From positions 1 to 47,689 of the forward strand of contig JAGGZK010000044.1 in NCBI GenBank assembly GCA_021162065.1: a stretch of DNA of 47,689 nucleotides. Direction: 5' to 3'. Position 1 is the stretch's first letter. Each line of letters starts with the position of its first letter. Below, in pieces: positions 23,801 through 33,149 of the stretch. The DNA comes from Thermoplasmata archaeon (GTDB lineage: Archaea > Thermoplasmatota > E2 > UBA202 > JdFR-43). The translations under genes and the position numbers were made by a program. The notes below the pieces were generated by a model. The model saw only the letters and a program-made list of their open reading frames with translations, was not told where the DNA came from and did no database searches.

Positions 23801-25273
23801 CTAACTTATCACGTTGTACCAGGTGCCGTCGAGCATTATTTTGAAGACGAAGTCGCCCATGAATTCAATATCGCCGTCGATGCTGAAGAAGGGGAAGGAT
23901 GACTGCCATCCCACCGTATAATCTCTTGCCCTCATCATGCTGGACTCTATCACCACCCCAAAGGTGTCCTGGTAGGTATAGTTGAAGTGATATGATGCCA
24001 GCCACTCCCAGTTGGTATCCATGGATATGTAACCGGGTATGCTCATGCTCCAGTTCAGTTCAAAATGCTCCGCCTTTATCTCCGCATAGTAGTCAAAATA
24101 AGCGTTCTCCATCTCCGCCTTAATCTCCGCCTTCACCCCTGCAAATCCATCTATAGTAAGATAGCCAATGCTTTCCATGCTCCATCTCACTATGCACTCA
24201 CCGCTCAGATTTGTTACTGAAAATGACAGCGTTGGATCAACCAGGGCATTGGCAACTATGAACTTTGTCTTTCTCTCATCCACATTTATATCCAGATAGC
24301 CATTCTGGTTAAAGCTCACCGCAAGGTGACGGGGCAGATACTCAATTCTTGTGATGAACCCCATATTGCTCCCTATTATCATTGTCACATTGAACTCGTC
24401 ATCGGCATCATACTCAAAGTAGTTCTCCGAGAAGCCAACGGTGAAGGCCATCCTCTCCGGAATGTCCTCTATGGTGAGATTGACGAAGGCATTGCCGTTC
24501 ATCTCATATCTCAACCTCAGGGTCTCTTCCTGCGGGGCATTCCTTTCTATGGATATGCCGAATCTGCTCAACTCTATGTGGGGAGTAACCTTAATCATCG
24601 TATTCTGGGCGGGGAAGTAATCTATCATAACCCTGTGTTCTCCCACGGCGGCATTGGAGTACTCCAGTATGGCAGATACGTTCTCCACCCCACCCTCAAA
24701 AACAGGCTCCATGTTTATGTAGAATTCCGGGTCGTGGTCGTAGAATAGATATGGCACCACTGTAACGACTTCCCTGACTTCCTTCGGAATCTCCTCGTTC
24801 TCAGCCGAGTAATATCCAATCCTGAAATTGTGCTCTCCCATTATCACCCCGCCGAAGGATATCTCAAACTCGCCGTTCTTTATTTCATCCCCGAGGCGTA
24901 TCACCTTTAACGCCAGAGATATGGAGAGCACCATGCCAACATCTGTGGACTGAAGCAATGGCAGCGGGATTATGCTTACCTTGATATCATTTCCATTCAC
25001 ACCCGTATCAGGATTGTTGTCCACATCTATGCCGGAAAATATGGACTGCAGCACGGGCGTGTCCTTCTCTATTCCATTGTAGACGGTATGTATGAAAAAG
25101 CCCCCCTGCATGTAGTCATGCCAGGATGACCATCTCGCATTTCTGAGGATGGAAGAATGGCTTTCTTCCGCATCATGAACAACATCGCCTTTCTTTATCC
25201 TGATATCATTCACACTGGCTATCGGGAGAAGCATCAGCATTGCCACAATCATAACCGCCAGTTTTTTCTGCAT
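23801..25273 (-). CDS. Large secreted beta-rich protein of unknown function
   Basis: This is a roughly 490-residue exported protein with a signal peptide (MQKKLAVMIVAMLMLLPIASV). I recognise no family. The mature part is almost entirely predicted beta strands with alternating hydrophobic and polar residues. An early GIDVDNNPDTGVNGNDIKVS segment is rich in Asp/Asn and could bind calcium. There is no C-terminal anchor. The start at 25273 gives a good signal peptide; an ATG five codons upstream is less likely. It follows the C25 protease gene by 41 nt on the same strand, so the two are probably co-transcribed, and this protein could be a cell-surface partner of the protease (inference). Confidence 0.78.
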   Translation of the reverse strand: MQKKLAVMIVAMLMLLPIASVNDIRIKKGDVVHDAEESHSSILRNARWSSWHDYMQGGFFIHTVYNGIEKDTPVLQSIFSGIDVDNNPDTGVNGNDIKVSIIPLPLLQSTDVGMVLSISLALKVIRLGDEIKNGEFEISFGGVIMGEHNFRIGYYSAENEEIPKEVREVVTVVPYLFYDHDPEFYINMEPVFEGGVENVSAILEYSNAAVGEHRVMIDYFPAQNTMIKVTPHIELSRFGISIERNAPQEETLRLRYEMNGNAFVNLTIEDIPERMAFTVGFSENYFEYDADDEFNVTMIIGSNMGFITRIEYLPRHLAVSFNQNGYLDINVDERKTKFIVANALVDPTLSFSVTNLSGECIVRWSMESIGYLTIDGFAGVKAEIKAEMENAYFDYYAEIKAEHFELNWSMSIPGYISMDTNWEWLASYHFNYTYQDTFGVVIESSMMRARDYTVGWQSSFPFFSIDGDIEFMGDFVFKIMLDGTWYNVIS

Positions 25274-25314
25274 GATAATAAATAGCAAACTTATTTATTA
25301 ATTTCCCTCTCATT

Positions 25315-27501
25315 TTATGATTGCATAAGGAAGGCAATGATTCTCCAGAATGGCACATGAAGTTTCTCCAGCATTTCCAGCAGCCAGGGGAATGAAAGGT
25401 GTAAGGGCATTTTAACCGGCAGCGGGTCGCTCCACTCACTCTCCCTTCCGTAAATGTCCCGTGCCTTCACCTTCACCTCGTAGTTGCCCTTTTTGCTCCA
25501 TGAATGCTGCACCGTAACCTTTTGCCCCTCCGCGTATGGCCCAATCCATTTTTCACTCCCATCTCCGAAATCCCAGAGGTAATACAGCATGTCCCCATCA
25601 TCATCGGAGGCAATGCTTTCATACGAATATGTTTGCCTTATTTTTCCACTCACCTCTCCCGATGGCGTGCTTGGCTTGGAAGGCGAGTTAAAATCCACGT
25701 CCTTCAGCACTGCTGCGGGATCGCCAAAGAGCGTTAATTCATAGAAGCAGAATCTCATCACAAGCTCATTTATTCTCCATATATTGTCCTCCTTGGAGTC
25801 AGCATTTGCTCTTCCCAGCTCCTTTATGCCCTCTCCAAAAATGGCGTCCCAGAACTCTCTGCTGAAACGCTGCGAACCATAGTCAATTATATCATACGGC
25901 GGGTCCTGCCCCGCCCCCCATCCATAGCGGGTGTTCCATATGCCCGCAAATGCCGCATTGCCCGTTTTTATGGTAAAGTACTCTGCTATGCAGTCCTCCT
26001 CGTCGAAGCCGCCAGCCATGCATCCGTCGGAGTAGGCGAAGAAGGGCTTGTCGTTCTTTATCGAATAGATGTCATCAGTCACCATGCGCATGTTGTAAAC
26101 GTAATTGGAATGGCCTGCATGACATACGATATGCATGTTTTGATTGAGAATATTTATTAAATCCTCCTTGCTCCAGTAGCCATTCCTGTCTCTGTCGTAG
26201 AGCTTTGTTATGTTGAACCTGCTGGAGGGAATGCCATCTGTGTGATAACCGCCGTCATCGCATCCATCTATGAGCTGGTCGAGATGGTTTCCTCCCCATT
26301 TGGCATCGCCTCCCCATCCCATGTCCTCCCCAACCAGCAAAACATGCTCCACATAATCATCGTAGTTCTCCTCATACCATGTCGTCTTGCTCACAAAATT
26401 TCTCATCTCATCTGCGGTGTCAACGCTTGCCCTTCCGACATATACCTCCGCCATTAAATCCACGTCGCCGTTTTCGCCATCATCTGGCTCCCCCCATCTC
26501 ATGTCTTTATCGGAATTATAACTCCCATCGAGGCATGAATAATAGACATCAGACGGAATATAATAGCCCTGGTGAAATTCCCCCTCCGCCCATAATGTGC
26601 GGGGTGGCACTATATCCGCATCCCCCGCAAGGAGAACGTAGTCGGTGCCCCAGTTGAGGTATGCGTATCTTATAAAGTTTCTTATCTTGGCTGCCGTGTC
26701 GTTGAATAATGAGGTGGAGTTCCAATATCTGCTATCGCTTACTATCTCCTCCACCGTCACAATCTTTGCCTCCATCCCATAAAAGCTTTTAAATTCAGCA
26801 AAGTCGGCAAAGGTGTTCTGGCCAAAGGATGATGAAAGAGATTTAGAGGTTATGATGACGTAGGGATATGACTCCTCGCTCTCCGGAAAGGAGAGAGGAT
26901 ATGTGCTAATTGCCTCCTCATTCTCCACTAAGGTTGCCACCTCCTCAAAATCTTCTGGCAACCCTCTGTAGAGTTTGCTTTCCCTGCCATCCTCCAGATT
27001 TATTTTCACATCCATCTCCCTGTAATAGTAGATTTCTCCCGTGTCCTTCACATAATGGACGGGGTAGAGGTTCATCACCAGTATGGCGAAACCCCTTTTC
27101 CAGTAGGTTCCTACAACCTCAAAATTCTTTTCCGGATATATGGCAGGAATGTCTGCCTTTCCTTTTATTGCTTTGCTTCCTATGATTACAGGGTATGCAG
27201 CCCTCATCACTTCATACCCATTCCCCATCTTTACCCTGCCATCACACTTCACCTCTATGCTTTTAACATTCTTCCCCCGGGGCAGAAGAATGTAGAGGGG
27301 CTTTACAGGCAGTATGGGCTTTCCTCCATCGCCCGTGTATTTCATTCCCTCCATTTCCACAATGGTGCCATTTTCGGTATTAAGGAGCGATGGCCTTTCA
27401 AAGGCATAATGAAAGAAAAGGGACTGCGCATCTCCTTCCACTCCTTTTATGGGAACGGATAAAAGCACCATCACGATGGCAAGGGCCACAAATCTTTTCA
27501 T
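25315..27501 (-). CDS. Secreted C25 (gingipain-like) cysteine protease with C-terminal PKD domain
   Basis: This 728-residue protein has a signal peptide (MKRFVALAIVMVLLSVPIKG), a propeptide-like region to about 210, and the gingipain catalytic domain from YPYVIITS to about 610. The expected catalytic pair is His464 in VCHAGHSNYVY and Cys494 in YSDGCMAGGFD. Supporting motifs are YVLLAGDADIVPPR and AEVYVGRASV. A PKD-type domain (DDDGDMLYYLWDFGDGS, VKARDIYGRESEWSDP) spans about 615-705. The tail lacks a sorting signal or membrane anchor. Such proteases are common in archaea that live on peptides. Distinction between Arg- and Lys-type specificity is not possible here. Confidence 0.92.
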   Translation of the reverse strand: MKRFVALAIVMVLLSVPIKGVEGDAQSLFFHYAFERPSLLNTENGTIVEMEGMKYTGDGGKPILPVKPLYILLPRGKNVKSIEVKCDGRVKMGNGYEVMRAAYPVIIGSKAIKGKADIPAIYPEKNFEVVGTYWKRGFAILVMNLYPVHYVKDTGEIYYYREMDVKINLEDGRESKLYRGLPEDFEEVATLVENEEAISTYPLSFPESEESYPYVIITSKSLSSSFGQNTFADFAEFKSFYGMEAKIVTVEEIVSDSRYWNSTSLFNDTAAKIRNFIRYAYLNWGTDYVLLAGDADIVPPRTLWAEGEFHQGYYIPSDVYYSCLDGSYNSDKDMRWGEPDDGENGDVDLMAEVYVGRASVDTADEMRNFVSKTTWYEENYDDYVEHVLLVGEDMGWGGDAKWGGNHLDQLIDGCDDGGYHTDGIPSSRFNITKLYDRDRNGYWSKEDLINILNQNMHIVCHAGHSNYVYNMRMVTDDIYSIKNDKPFFAYSDGCMAGGFDEEDCIAEYFTIKTGNAAFAGIWNTRYGWGAGQDPPYDIIDYGSQRFSREFWDAIFGEGIKELGRANADSKEDNIWRINELVMRFCFYELTLFGDPAAVLKDVDFNSPSKPSTPSGEVSGKIRQTYSYESIASDDDGDMLYYLWDFGDGSEKWIGPYAEGQKVTVQHSWSKKGNYEVKVKARDIYGRESEWSDPLPVKMPLHLSFPWLLEMLEKLHVPFWRIIAFLMQS

Positions 27502-27568
27502 GATAGGTTATTTGAGATTCCATAAATAACATTTTTCCCGCATGTGATGCCTACCTGATAAACAACCA

Positions 27569-27580
27569 AAAATATTAAAA
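27569..27580 (+). promoter_or_regulatory. TATA-box promoter of the S6e-aIF2gamma-PIN-QueF operon
   Basis: AAAATATTAAAA lies about 28-39 nt upstream of the S6e start at 27608. It is the last promoter-like element before four overlapping genes. Confidence 0.45.
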
Positions 27581-27607
27581 GCAGTTCCTATTGCTGGAGT
27601 GATTAAC

Positions 27608-28009
27608 ATGGCGGAGTTTAAGGTGGTAATAAGCGATGGACCAAAAAGCTGGCAGATAGTGGTGGATGGGCATCATGCAAACTCGCTGGTGGGAAAGAAG
27701 ATAGGGGACGAGGTGGACGGCATATTTGTCTCCCTTCCCGGCTATACCCTCCAGATTACAGGAGGCGTTGACAGGGACGGCTTTGTCATGAGGAAGGAGA
27801 TACCGGGCATAGGGAGAAAGAGAATTCTCACCGCCAGGAGTACGGGTTTCAAACCAAAGGATAAGGGAGTAAGAAAGCGAATTACTGTCTGTGGCAATAC
27901 CATAAGTTTGAATATTTCTCAAATAAATATGAAGGTTGTTAAAAAGGGCGCAAAGCCCATAGAGGAATTGTTGAAGGCGGCAGGTAAGATTGAGGAAGAG
28001 AAGAAATGA
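27608..28009 (+). CDS. rps6e: Small-subunit ribosomal protein S6e
   Basis: This archaeal/eukaryotic-type ribosomal protein has 133 residues. Signatures are the N-terminal [15 protein letters not shown], the [10 protein letters not shown] strand, and the conserved [18 protein letters not shown] segment, followed by the [15 protein letters not shown] block. The eukaryotic C-terminal phosphorylation tail is absent, as usual in archaea. I take the ATG at 27608, 4 nt after a GGAGTGAT ribosome binding site, over an in-frame GTG at 27599. Its stop overlaps the aIF2 gamma start by 4 nt; the S6e-aIF2gamma pairing is common in archaea. Confidence 0.97.
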   Translation: MAEFKVVISDGPKSWQIVVDGHHANSLVGKKIGDEVDGIFVSLPGYTLQITGGVDRDGFVMRKEIPGIGRKRILTARSTGFKPKDKGVRKRITVCGNTISLNISQINMKVVKKGAKPIEELLKAAGKIEEEKK

Positions 28010-29229
28010 GTCAGCCTGAAGTGAATATAGGGATGGTGGGGCATGTCGACCACGGCAAGACCACCCTCACCCAGGCGCTCACCGGCAAGTGGACGGACGA
28101 GCATTCTGAGGAACTGAAGAGGGGCATTTCCATAAAACTGGGTTATGCCGATGCTGTCTTCTACAAATGCCCCGAATGCCCCGAGCCGCGATGCTACTCC
28201 ACCAAGCCCGTCTGCCCCCACTGCGGCAGTCCTACAGAGAAACTCAGAAAAGTTTCCTTCGTGGACGCCCCCGGGCATGAGACGTTGATGGCCGTGGTTA
28301 TATCCGGAGCGGCCATCATGGACGGCGCGCTGCTGCTCATAGCAGTCAACGAAACCTGCCCGCAGCCCCAGACGGAGGAGCATTTAATGGCTCTGGACAT
28401 AGTGGGGGCGAAGAACATTGTGATTGTGCAGAATAAGATTGACCTCGTTACAAAGGAGGAGGCGAGGAAAAATTATGAGGAGATTCTCAAGTTCGTGGAG
28501 GGGACATGTGCGGAGAATTCGCCCATAATACCCGTCTCCGCCCACCATGAGGTGAATATGGACGTGCTCATAAAGGCCATAGAGGAATACATTCCAACGC
28601 CAGAAAGAGATAAGAGTAAGCCACCCCTAATGTATACCGCCAGGAGCTTTGATGTGAACAAACCCGGCACCCCTCCCTCGCAATTGAGAGGGGGAGTAAT
28701 AGGCGGCTCCCTGAAGCAGGGAGTGCTGAGGGTGGGCGATACCATAGAGATAAGGCCCGGGAGAAGGATAGAGGAGCACGGCAAGGTTGTTTACGAGCCG
28801 GTGGTGACTGAGGTGTCGTCTCTCATAACAGGAGGAGAAATGGTGGAGGAAGCGGGCCCGGGAGGGCTCATAGGCGTGGGAACCTATCTTGACCCATCCC
28901 TCACAAAGGCGGATGCCATGGCGGGCAAGGTGGTGGGAAAGGAAGGGCAGCTTCCGCCCGTGTTCTCTCAACTCCAGATGGATGTTTTCCTGCTTGACAG
29001 GGTTATAGGGGAGAAGGAAAAGAAGAGGATGGATGAGATAAAAATCAACGAGCCCCTCATGCTTAATGTGGGCACAGCCACCACGGTTGGCATGGTAAAA
29101 GTCAGGAAGAAGGATTATCTTGAAGTGGATTTGAAGATACCCGTTTGCGCCGAGGAGGGGCAGAGAGTGGCCATCTCCCGAAACATCATGGGAAGATGGC
29201 GCCTTATAGGTTATGGAGAGATAAAATGA
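28006..29229 (+). CDS. eif2g: Translation initiation factor aIF2 gamma subunit
   Basis: This 407-residue GTPase brings initiator Met-tRNA to the small subunit. It has an intact G1 (GHVDHGKT, 12-19), G3 (VDAPGHE), G4 (NKID) and G5 region (SAH), and a zinc knuckle ([12 protein letters not shown]...VCPHCG, about 54-74) typical of the gamma subunit. Domains II and III follow ([27 protein letters not shown]) and the end is the family's [10 protein letters not shown]. It overlaps S6e by 4 nt and the PIN gene by 4 nt, indicating translational coupling. Confidence 0.97.
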   Translation: MSQPEVNIGMVGHVDHGKTTLTQALTGKWTDEHSEELKRGISIKLGYADAVFYKCPECPEPRCYSTKPVCPHCGSPTEKLRKVSFVDAPGHETLMAVVISGAAIMDGALLLIAVNETCPQPQTEEHLMALDIVGAKNIVIVQNKIDLVTKEEARKNYEEILKFVEGTCAENSPIIPVSAHHEVNMDVLIKAIEEYIPTPERDKSKPPLMYTARSFDVNKPGTPPSQLRGGVIGGSLKQGVLRVGDTIEIRPGRRIEEHGKVVYEPVVTEVSSLITGGEMVEEAGPGGLIGVGTYLDPSLTKADAMAGKVVGKEGQLPPVFSQLQMDVFLLDRVIGEKEKKRMDEIKINEPLMLNVGTATTVGMVKVRKKDYLEVDLKIPVCAEEGQRVAISRNIMGRWRLIGYGEIK

Positions 29230-29609
29230 AGGCAGTTGTTCTGGATACAAATGCCCTCATGCTGCCATATCAGTGTGGCATAAACCTGGAAAAGGAACTG
29301 AGCAGATTGCTGGGGATATGCCGCATAATAGTGCCCGTAACGGTGGTGGAGGAGATGGAGAATCTCGCCCAGAAGGACGGCAGCGTGGGGAGAGCGGCCA
29401 AACTGGGTCTGAGCATTGTGAGAAAGAGGGGCTTCCGCCTGGTGAGGACGGAGAGTCAGGGAGATGACGGGGTGCTTGAGACGGCGCTCAGAATGGATGC
29501 GGCAATCCTTACCAACGACAAGGAGCTGAAGAAGAGGGCGAAGGAGATGAACCTGCCGGTCATATATCTCAGGGGAGAGGACAGACTGGAGATGGAGGAA
29601 ATCCTATAA
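29226..29609 (+). CDS. PIN-domain RNase-like protein (FCF1/VapC-type fold)
   Basis: This 127-residue protein is a single PIN domain. The acidic catalytic residues are visible: D in [12 protein letters not shown] in [11 protein letters not shown] in [14 protein letters not shown], and D in [13 protein letters not shown]. It resembles the archaeal FCF1/Utp24-like PIN proteins encoded with aIF2 gamma, which are thought to act on rRNA, more than a toxin: there is no antitoxin gene and it is embedded in a translation operon. The start at 29226 overlaps the aIF2 gamma stop by 4 nt (ATGA). Its stop overlaps the QueF ATG by one base. Confidence 0.9.
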   Translation: MKAVVLDTNALMLPYQCGINLEKELSRLLGICRIIVPVTVVEEMENLAQKDGSVGRAAKLGLSIVRKRGFRLVRTESQGDDGVLETALRMDAAILTNDKELKKRAKEMNLPVIYLRGEDRLEMEEIL

Positions 29610-29974
29610 TGAAATACGGGGAGAAGGCCATAAAGGAGGCAAAACTGGAGGCATGGGAGAACCCCTCACCCGAGAGGGATTATGAAATAGAGCTTACATT
29701 TCCGGAATTTACATGCCTCTGTCCCCGCTCCGGCTATCCAGATTTTGCCACCATAAGAATAAGATATGTGCCCGCCCGTCATATAGTGGAATTGCGCTCC
29801 CTGAAGCATTATCTCAACTCCTTCCGGGACAAATACATGACGCATGAGGAGGCGACAAACACCATATACAACGATTTGAAGAACCTGCTTGCCCCCCGCT
29901 TCCTGGAGGTTGTGGGGGATTTCAACGTGAGGGGAGGGATAAAAACGAGGGTGAGGGTGGCGAGCGAGAAATGA
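29609..29974 (+). CDS. QueF-family 7-deazaguanine enzyme (preQ0 reductase or archaeosine synthase QueF-L)
   Basis: This 121-residue T-fold protein has the QueF active site: Cys38 in FTCLCPRSG (forms the thioimide with preQ0), Asp45 in YPDFATI, and the His79-Glu80 pair in MTHEEATN. Bacterial QueF reduces preQ0 to preQ1 with NADPH and carries an ESKSxKxY-type motif; here residues 61-68 read ELRSLKHY, close to that motif with R and H substituted. In archaea the family is better known as QueF-like amidinotransferase, which makes archaeosine from preQ0-tRNA and lacks the NADPH motif. This protein is intermediate, so the reaction is undecided. It is translationally coupled to the PIN gene. Confidence 0.9.
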   Translation: MKYGEKAIKEAKLEAWENPSPERDYEIELTFPEFTCLCPRSGYPDFATIRIRYVPARHIVELRSLKHYLNSFRDKYMTHEEATNTIYNDLKNLLAPRFLEVVGDFNVRGGIKTRVRVASEK

Positions 29975-30004
29975 TGCTTTTCGTGTCTGAAATTTGAAAA
30001 TAAC

Positions 30005-30014
30005 CTTTATATAA
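30005..30014 (+). promoter_or_regulatory. TATA-box promoter of the L1-L10-L12 operon
   Basis: CTTTATATAA lies 24-33 nt before the ATG at 30038, the spacing expected for a leaderless or near-leaderless ribosomal protein transcript. It marks the break between the QueF gene and the L1 operon. Confidence 0.55.
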
Positions 30015-30037
30015 TGCATTGCTATTGCCTTTTAGCA

Positions 30038-30682
30038 ATGACATCTGAAGAAATAGTGGAAACGGTGAAAAAAGCACTGGATGAGGAGAACAATAAAAAG
30101 AGGAAGTTCGTCCAGTCCGTCGAGTTAGTTATAAATCTGAAAGATGTGGATCTCCAGAAGCCCCAGAACAGAATAGATGAAGAAATAGAACTGCCAAAGG
30201 GAAGGGGCAGGCCGGCGAAGATAGGCGTATTCGCCAGCGGAGAACTTGCATTCAAGGCAAAGGACGTGGCGGACGTGGTTATAACGCCCGAGGAGATAAA
30301 GGAACTGGCGGAGGATAAGAAAAAGGCGAAGCAGGTGGCGGAGTCATGCGACTTCTTCCTGGCTGAAGCACCTCTCATGCCCACCATAGGTAGAAGCCTT
30401 GGTAGGGTTTTCGCTCCCCGCGGCAAGATGCCCAAGCCCATTCCTCCTGATGCCGATATAGCGCCCATAGTGGAGAAACTGAGGAAGAGCGTCAGGGTGA
30501 GGAGCAAGGACAGGCCCACCTTTCACTGCCTTGTTGGCAGGGAGGACATGCCTCCCGAGGACATTGCGGAGAATGTGGAGAATGTTCTGCACAGGGTGGA
30601 GAGCAAACTGGAGAGGGGAAGGATGAATATCCGCTCCGCCTATATCAAAACGACCATGGGTTCAGCAGTTAGGGTGATTTGA
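30038..30682 (+). CDS. rpl1: Large-subunit ribosomal protein L1
   Basis: This 214-residue protein binds 23S rRNA at the L1 stalk. Signatures are KRKFVQSVELVINLKDVDLQKPQNRIDEEIELP at the N-terminus and the conserved GRVFAPRGKMPKP loop, with the C-terminal YIKTTMGSAVRV. The start is the ATG at 30038 (MTSEEIVETVKKAL), just downstream of the TATA box; an ATG eight codons earlier lies within the promoter spacing. In methanogens L1 represses its own operon by binding mRNA near the start; that could apply here, but I could not identify the binding structure. Confidence 0.96.
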   Translation: MTSEEIVETVKKALDEENNKKRKFVQSVELVINLKDVDLQKPQNRIDEEIELPKGRGRPAKIGVFASGELAFKAKDVADVVITPEEIKELAEDKKKAKQVAESCDFFLAEAPLMPTIGRSLGRVFAPRGKMPKPIPPDADIAPIVEKLRKSVRVRSKDRPTFHCLVGREDMPPEDIAENVENVLHRVESKLERGRMNIRSAYIKTTMGSAVRVI

Positions 30683-31506
30683 TGCCTGCTCAGTGGAAGA
30701 TAGGTGAGGTTGAGGAGTTAAAACAGATAATGGAGTCACATCCCGTGGTGGGGATAGTTGGAATAAGGGGTATCCCCGCTCCCCAGATGCAGGAGATGAG
30801 GGCTCTTCTTAGAAACAAAGCCGTGCTCCGTGTCTCCAAAAACTCTCTCATAGAGAGGGCTCTTGAGAATGGAAAAAGCGGCCTCAAGGATTACATAGAG
30901 GGAGAGGTGGGCATAATTGCCGCCGACATGAATCCCTTCAAACTCTACCGGATGCTGGATGGGCTGAAAACAAAGGCGCCCGCCAAGGGTGGGGAGATAG
31001 CGACGGAGGACATAGTAATCAAGAAGGGAGACACACCCTTCAAACCAGGACCCATTGTCGGCGATCTCCAGAAGGCTGGCATACCTGCAGCCATTGAGGG
31101 AGGCAAAGTTGTCATAAAGAAGGATGTTGTGCTTGTCAAAAAGGGGGAGAAGATTCCGCCGGATGTGGCGAAGATGCTCACCCGCCTGGAGATAAAACCC
31201 ATAGAGATTGGTTTGCATGTTTATGCCCTATTTGAAGATGGCATCATTTTCACGCCGGATGTGCTGGCAGTGGATGTAAACAGGATACTGGAGGATATGC
31301 AGAATGCGGCCGGCAGGGCCTTAACACTTGCCGTTGAAATCGGCTATCCGACTAAAGGAACCATAGAGGCGCTTATAACAAAGGCCTACAGAAACGCACG
31401 CACTCTGGCGGTGGAGAGCAATATATATACGAAGGATACAATAGAAGAGTTTATAAGGAAGGCATATTTACATGCTAAAATATTGGATGAAAAAATAGGA
31501 GGTTGA
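30682..31506 (+). CDS. rpl10: Large-subunit ribosomal stalk protein L10 (P0)
   Basis: This 274-residue protein anchors the L12(P1) dimers to the ribosome stalk base. The rRNA-binding half contains [22 protein letters not shown] and [11 protein letters not shown], and the archaeal C-terminal helical spine follows (LAVEIGYPT and [16 protein letters not shown] repeats that bind successive L12 dimers). The acidic-tail LFG end of P0 is absent; the protein ends ILDEKIGG. The ATG at 30682 shares one base with the L1 stop and has a GGTGAT site 5 nt upstream; an in-frame TTG at 30679 is less likely. Confidence 0.95.
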   Translation: MPAQWKIGEVEELKQIMESHPVVGIVGIRGIPAPQMQEMRALLRNKAVLRVSKNSLIERALENGKSGLKDYIEGEVGIIAADMNPFKLYRMLDGLKTKAPAKGGEIATEDIVIKKGDTPFKPGPIVGDLQKAGIPAAIEGGKVVIKKDVVLVKKGEKIPPDVAKMLTRLEIKPIEIGLHVYALFEDGIIFTPDVLAVDVNRILEDMQNAAGRALTLAVEIGYPTKGTIEALITKAYRNARTLAVESNIYTKDTIEEFIRKAYLHAKILDEKIGG

Positions 31507-31510
31507 AAAA

Positions 31511-31834
31511 ATGGAATATGTGTATGGCGCAATGTTACTGCATGCAGCAGGGAAGGAAATCAATGAGGAGAATCTGAAGAAGGTGCTGGAGGCAGCAGGC
31601 GTGGAAGTGGACGAGGCAAAGATAAAGGCACTCACCGCATCCCTGGAAGGAGTGGACATCGAGGAGGTCATCTCCAAAGCAGCCACCATGCCGGTTGCGG
31701 CACCAGCGGCAGCACCAGCGGCAGCAGAAGCAGGCGAGGCCAAGGAAGAGGCAAAGGAAGAAAAGAAGGAAGAGGAAGAAGAACAGGTGGACGAGGAAGA
31801 GATAGCCGCAGGTCTCGGCGCGCTCTTCGGATAA
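31511..31834 (+). CDS. rpl12: Large-subunit ribosomal stalk protein L12 (P1)
   Basis: This is the archaeal acidic stalk protein, 107 residues. The N-terminal dimerisation/L10-binding domain ([35 protein letters not shown]) is followed by an Ala-rich hinge, a Glu/Lys-rich charged region and the conserved C-terminal GLGALFG that contacts elongation factors and binds aIF5B/aEF2. It has a strong GGAGGTTGA ribosome binding site 5 nt before the ATG, matching its high copy number. It closes the L1-L10-L12 operon, 10 nt before the convergent scpB stop. Confidence 0.97.
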   Translation: MEYVYGAMLLHAAGKEINEENLKKVLEAAGVEVDEAKIKALTASLEGVDIEEVISKAATMPVAAPAAAPAAAEAGEAKEEAKEEKKEEEEEQVDEEEIAAGLGALFG

Positions 31835-31843
31835 GCACGCCTC

Positions 31844-32347
31844 TCATCCCTTCTTCTGCTCCTCTGCTATTTTTCCATATAGCATTTTTTTAAGTTTCTC
31901 CCTGTTGCTCTTATCAAATCCAAAATATTCATGGAAGTAGGAGGTGGTCTCCACTATCTTCGTTCTCCCCTCCTTTCTGGTTTTGACAAATCCCCTGCTT
32001 TTGAGCTCCTTAACATGCTCATAGACCTGGCTTCCTATCATGTTCTTCAGTTCCGACTGCTTTATAGGCTGATGATATGCAATAAGGGCAAGCGTTTTTA
32101 ACATTCCTCTGGATAACTCCATGGGAGCAAATTTTCTGGCATAGTCGGCATATTCCGTCCTGAGTTGCATGACATATTTGCCCCCCACCTCCGCAATTTC
32201 TATGGCGGAATTGGCATACTCCTTCTTCAACTCATCCATCGCCTTTGCCACATCCCTTTTCCTAACCCCCGCCTTTACAATCTCCTCTACGGCAACGGGG
32301 CGGGATGCAGCAAACAGTATGGCCTCTATAATTCTCTTAGCTTCCAT
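31844..32347 (-). CDS. scpB: Segregation and condensation protein B
   Basis: This 167-residue protein has two winged-helix domains: RIIEAILFAASRPVAVEEIVKAG at the N-terminus and the conserved TLALIAYHQPIKQSELKNMIGSQVYEHVKELKSRGFV in the second. ScpB dimers stabilise the ScpA kleisin bridge across the Smc heads. It overlaps scpA by 11 nt and forms the third gene of a smc-scpA-scpB operon. The C-terminal tail is Lys-rich. Confidence 0.95.
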   Translation of the reverse strand: MEAKRIIEAILFAASRPVAVEEIVKAGVRKRDVAKAMDELKKEYANSAIEIAEVGGKYVMQLRTEYADYARKFAPMELSRGMLKTLALIAYHQPIKQSELKNMIGSQVYEHVKELKSRGFVKTRKEGRTKIVETTSYFHEYFGFDKSNREKLKKMLYGKIAEEQKKG

Positions 32348-33149
32348 GGTTGAGTTTTATGTATATCTCCCCATAGGGAAAATCCTCCTGCCAGATGAAT
32401 ATCCTTCCCTCCTTGGCGAGGAAAAGCAATGGAAGAAAGATGGAGAGCATCTCATCCTTGTTGCCATATAACTGGCGGAGAGGAATGGCTCTGCCGTTGA
32501 GTTTGCTCAGTTTTTCCATCACCACCTTCATATCCTTCTCTATGTCCTCCTTGTGGGATGTATCCGTCATCTTTACATTATCCCACTCCTTGCTCCTTAT
32601 CCTTCTCCTCTTCTCTCTCCTCTGTATGCTCTCCTTCGCCTCCTCAAAGGCGTTTATGAGTTCTATAAGAGTTACCTTCCTTTTGGGAACCCTTCTCACC
32701 TTCCTTTCCAGAGGAATCTCATTGCTGAGAACCTTCTGGGTGTAGTAGAAGACGTCATCATCGCCGTACCAGTCGGGGATTTCGTAATCATAGCCATTGT
32801 CCTCCTCTTCCTTCATCTCCATGTTCCTTATGATTTCTTCGCTCTGCATTCTGAGAATCTTCCACGCCATGAGCATTATCTTGCCGGCTATGAACAGATC
32901 TATGCCCTCCTTCTTCACCTTTTTGAGATAGAGTTTGGAAAAGGATATCAAATCTATCTCTCTCGGGTCCACCTCCCTCTCTATTACAAGTTCAAATATC
33001 ACCGCTATTGCCCTGTCAAAGGGATTTTTTATGAATATCTTCCTCTGGATTATGTCTATGTAACGCTGTATATTCTCCTCTCTGCTGAGCATCTCCTTCC
33101 CGGCCATTATATGGGCTATCACATTCTCTCTAATCACTTCTTCCTTCAT
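32337..33149 (-). CDS. scpA: Segregation and condensation protein A (kleisin)
   Basis: This 270-residue kleisin bridges the Smc ATPase heads. Typical ScpA features are NPFDRAIAVIFELVIEREVDPREIDLISFSKLYL near the N-terminus and the winged-helix C-terminus with RAIPLRQLYGNKDEMLSIFLPLLFLAKEGRIFIWQEDFPYGEIYI. The middle is a charged linker. Its ATG overlaps the smc stop by 4 nt, and its 3' end overlaps scpB by 11 nt, so all three subunits are translationally coupled and could be made in fixed ratio. Confidence 0.94.
   Translation of the reverse strand: MKEEVIRENVIAHIMAGKEMLSREENIQRYIDIIQRKIFIKNPFDRAIAVIFELVIEREVDPREIDLISFSKLYLKKVKKEGIDLFIAGKIMLMAWKILRMQSEEIIRNMEMKEEEDNGYDYEIPDWYGDDDVFYYTQKVLSNEIPLERKVRRVPKRKVTLIELINAFEEAKESIQRREKRRRIRSKEWDNVKMTDTSHKEDIEKDMKVVMEKLSKLNGRAIPLRQLYGNKDEMLSIFLPLLFLAKEGRIFIWQEDFPYGEIYIKLNHGS

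Noticed and set aside
29226-29609. The PIN protein as a VapC toxin.
   Set aside because: There is no antitoxin gene next to it, and it is translationally coupled to aIF2 gamma, which fits an rRNA-processing PIN protein better.
30038-30150. A possible L1-binding mRNA structure for autoregulation.
   Set aside because: I could not identify a convincing copy of the L1-binding fold by eye, so it stays a suggestion from other archaea.
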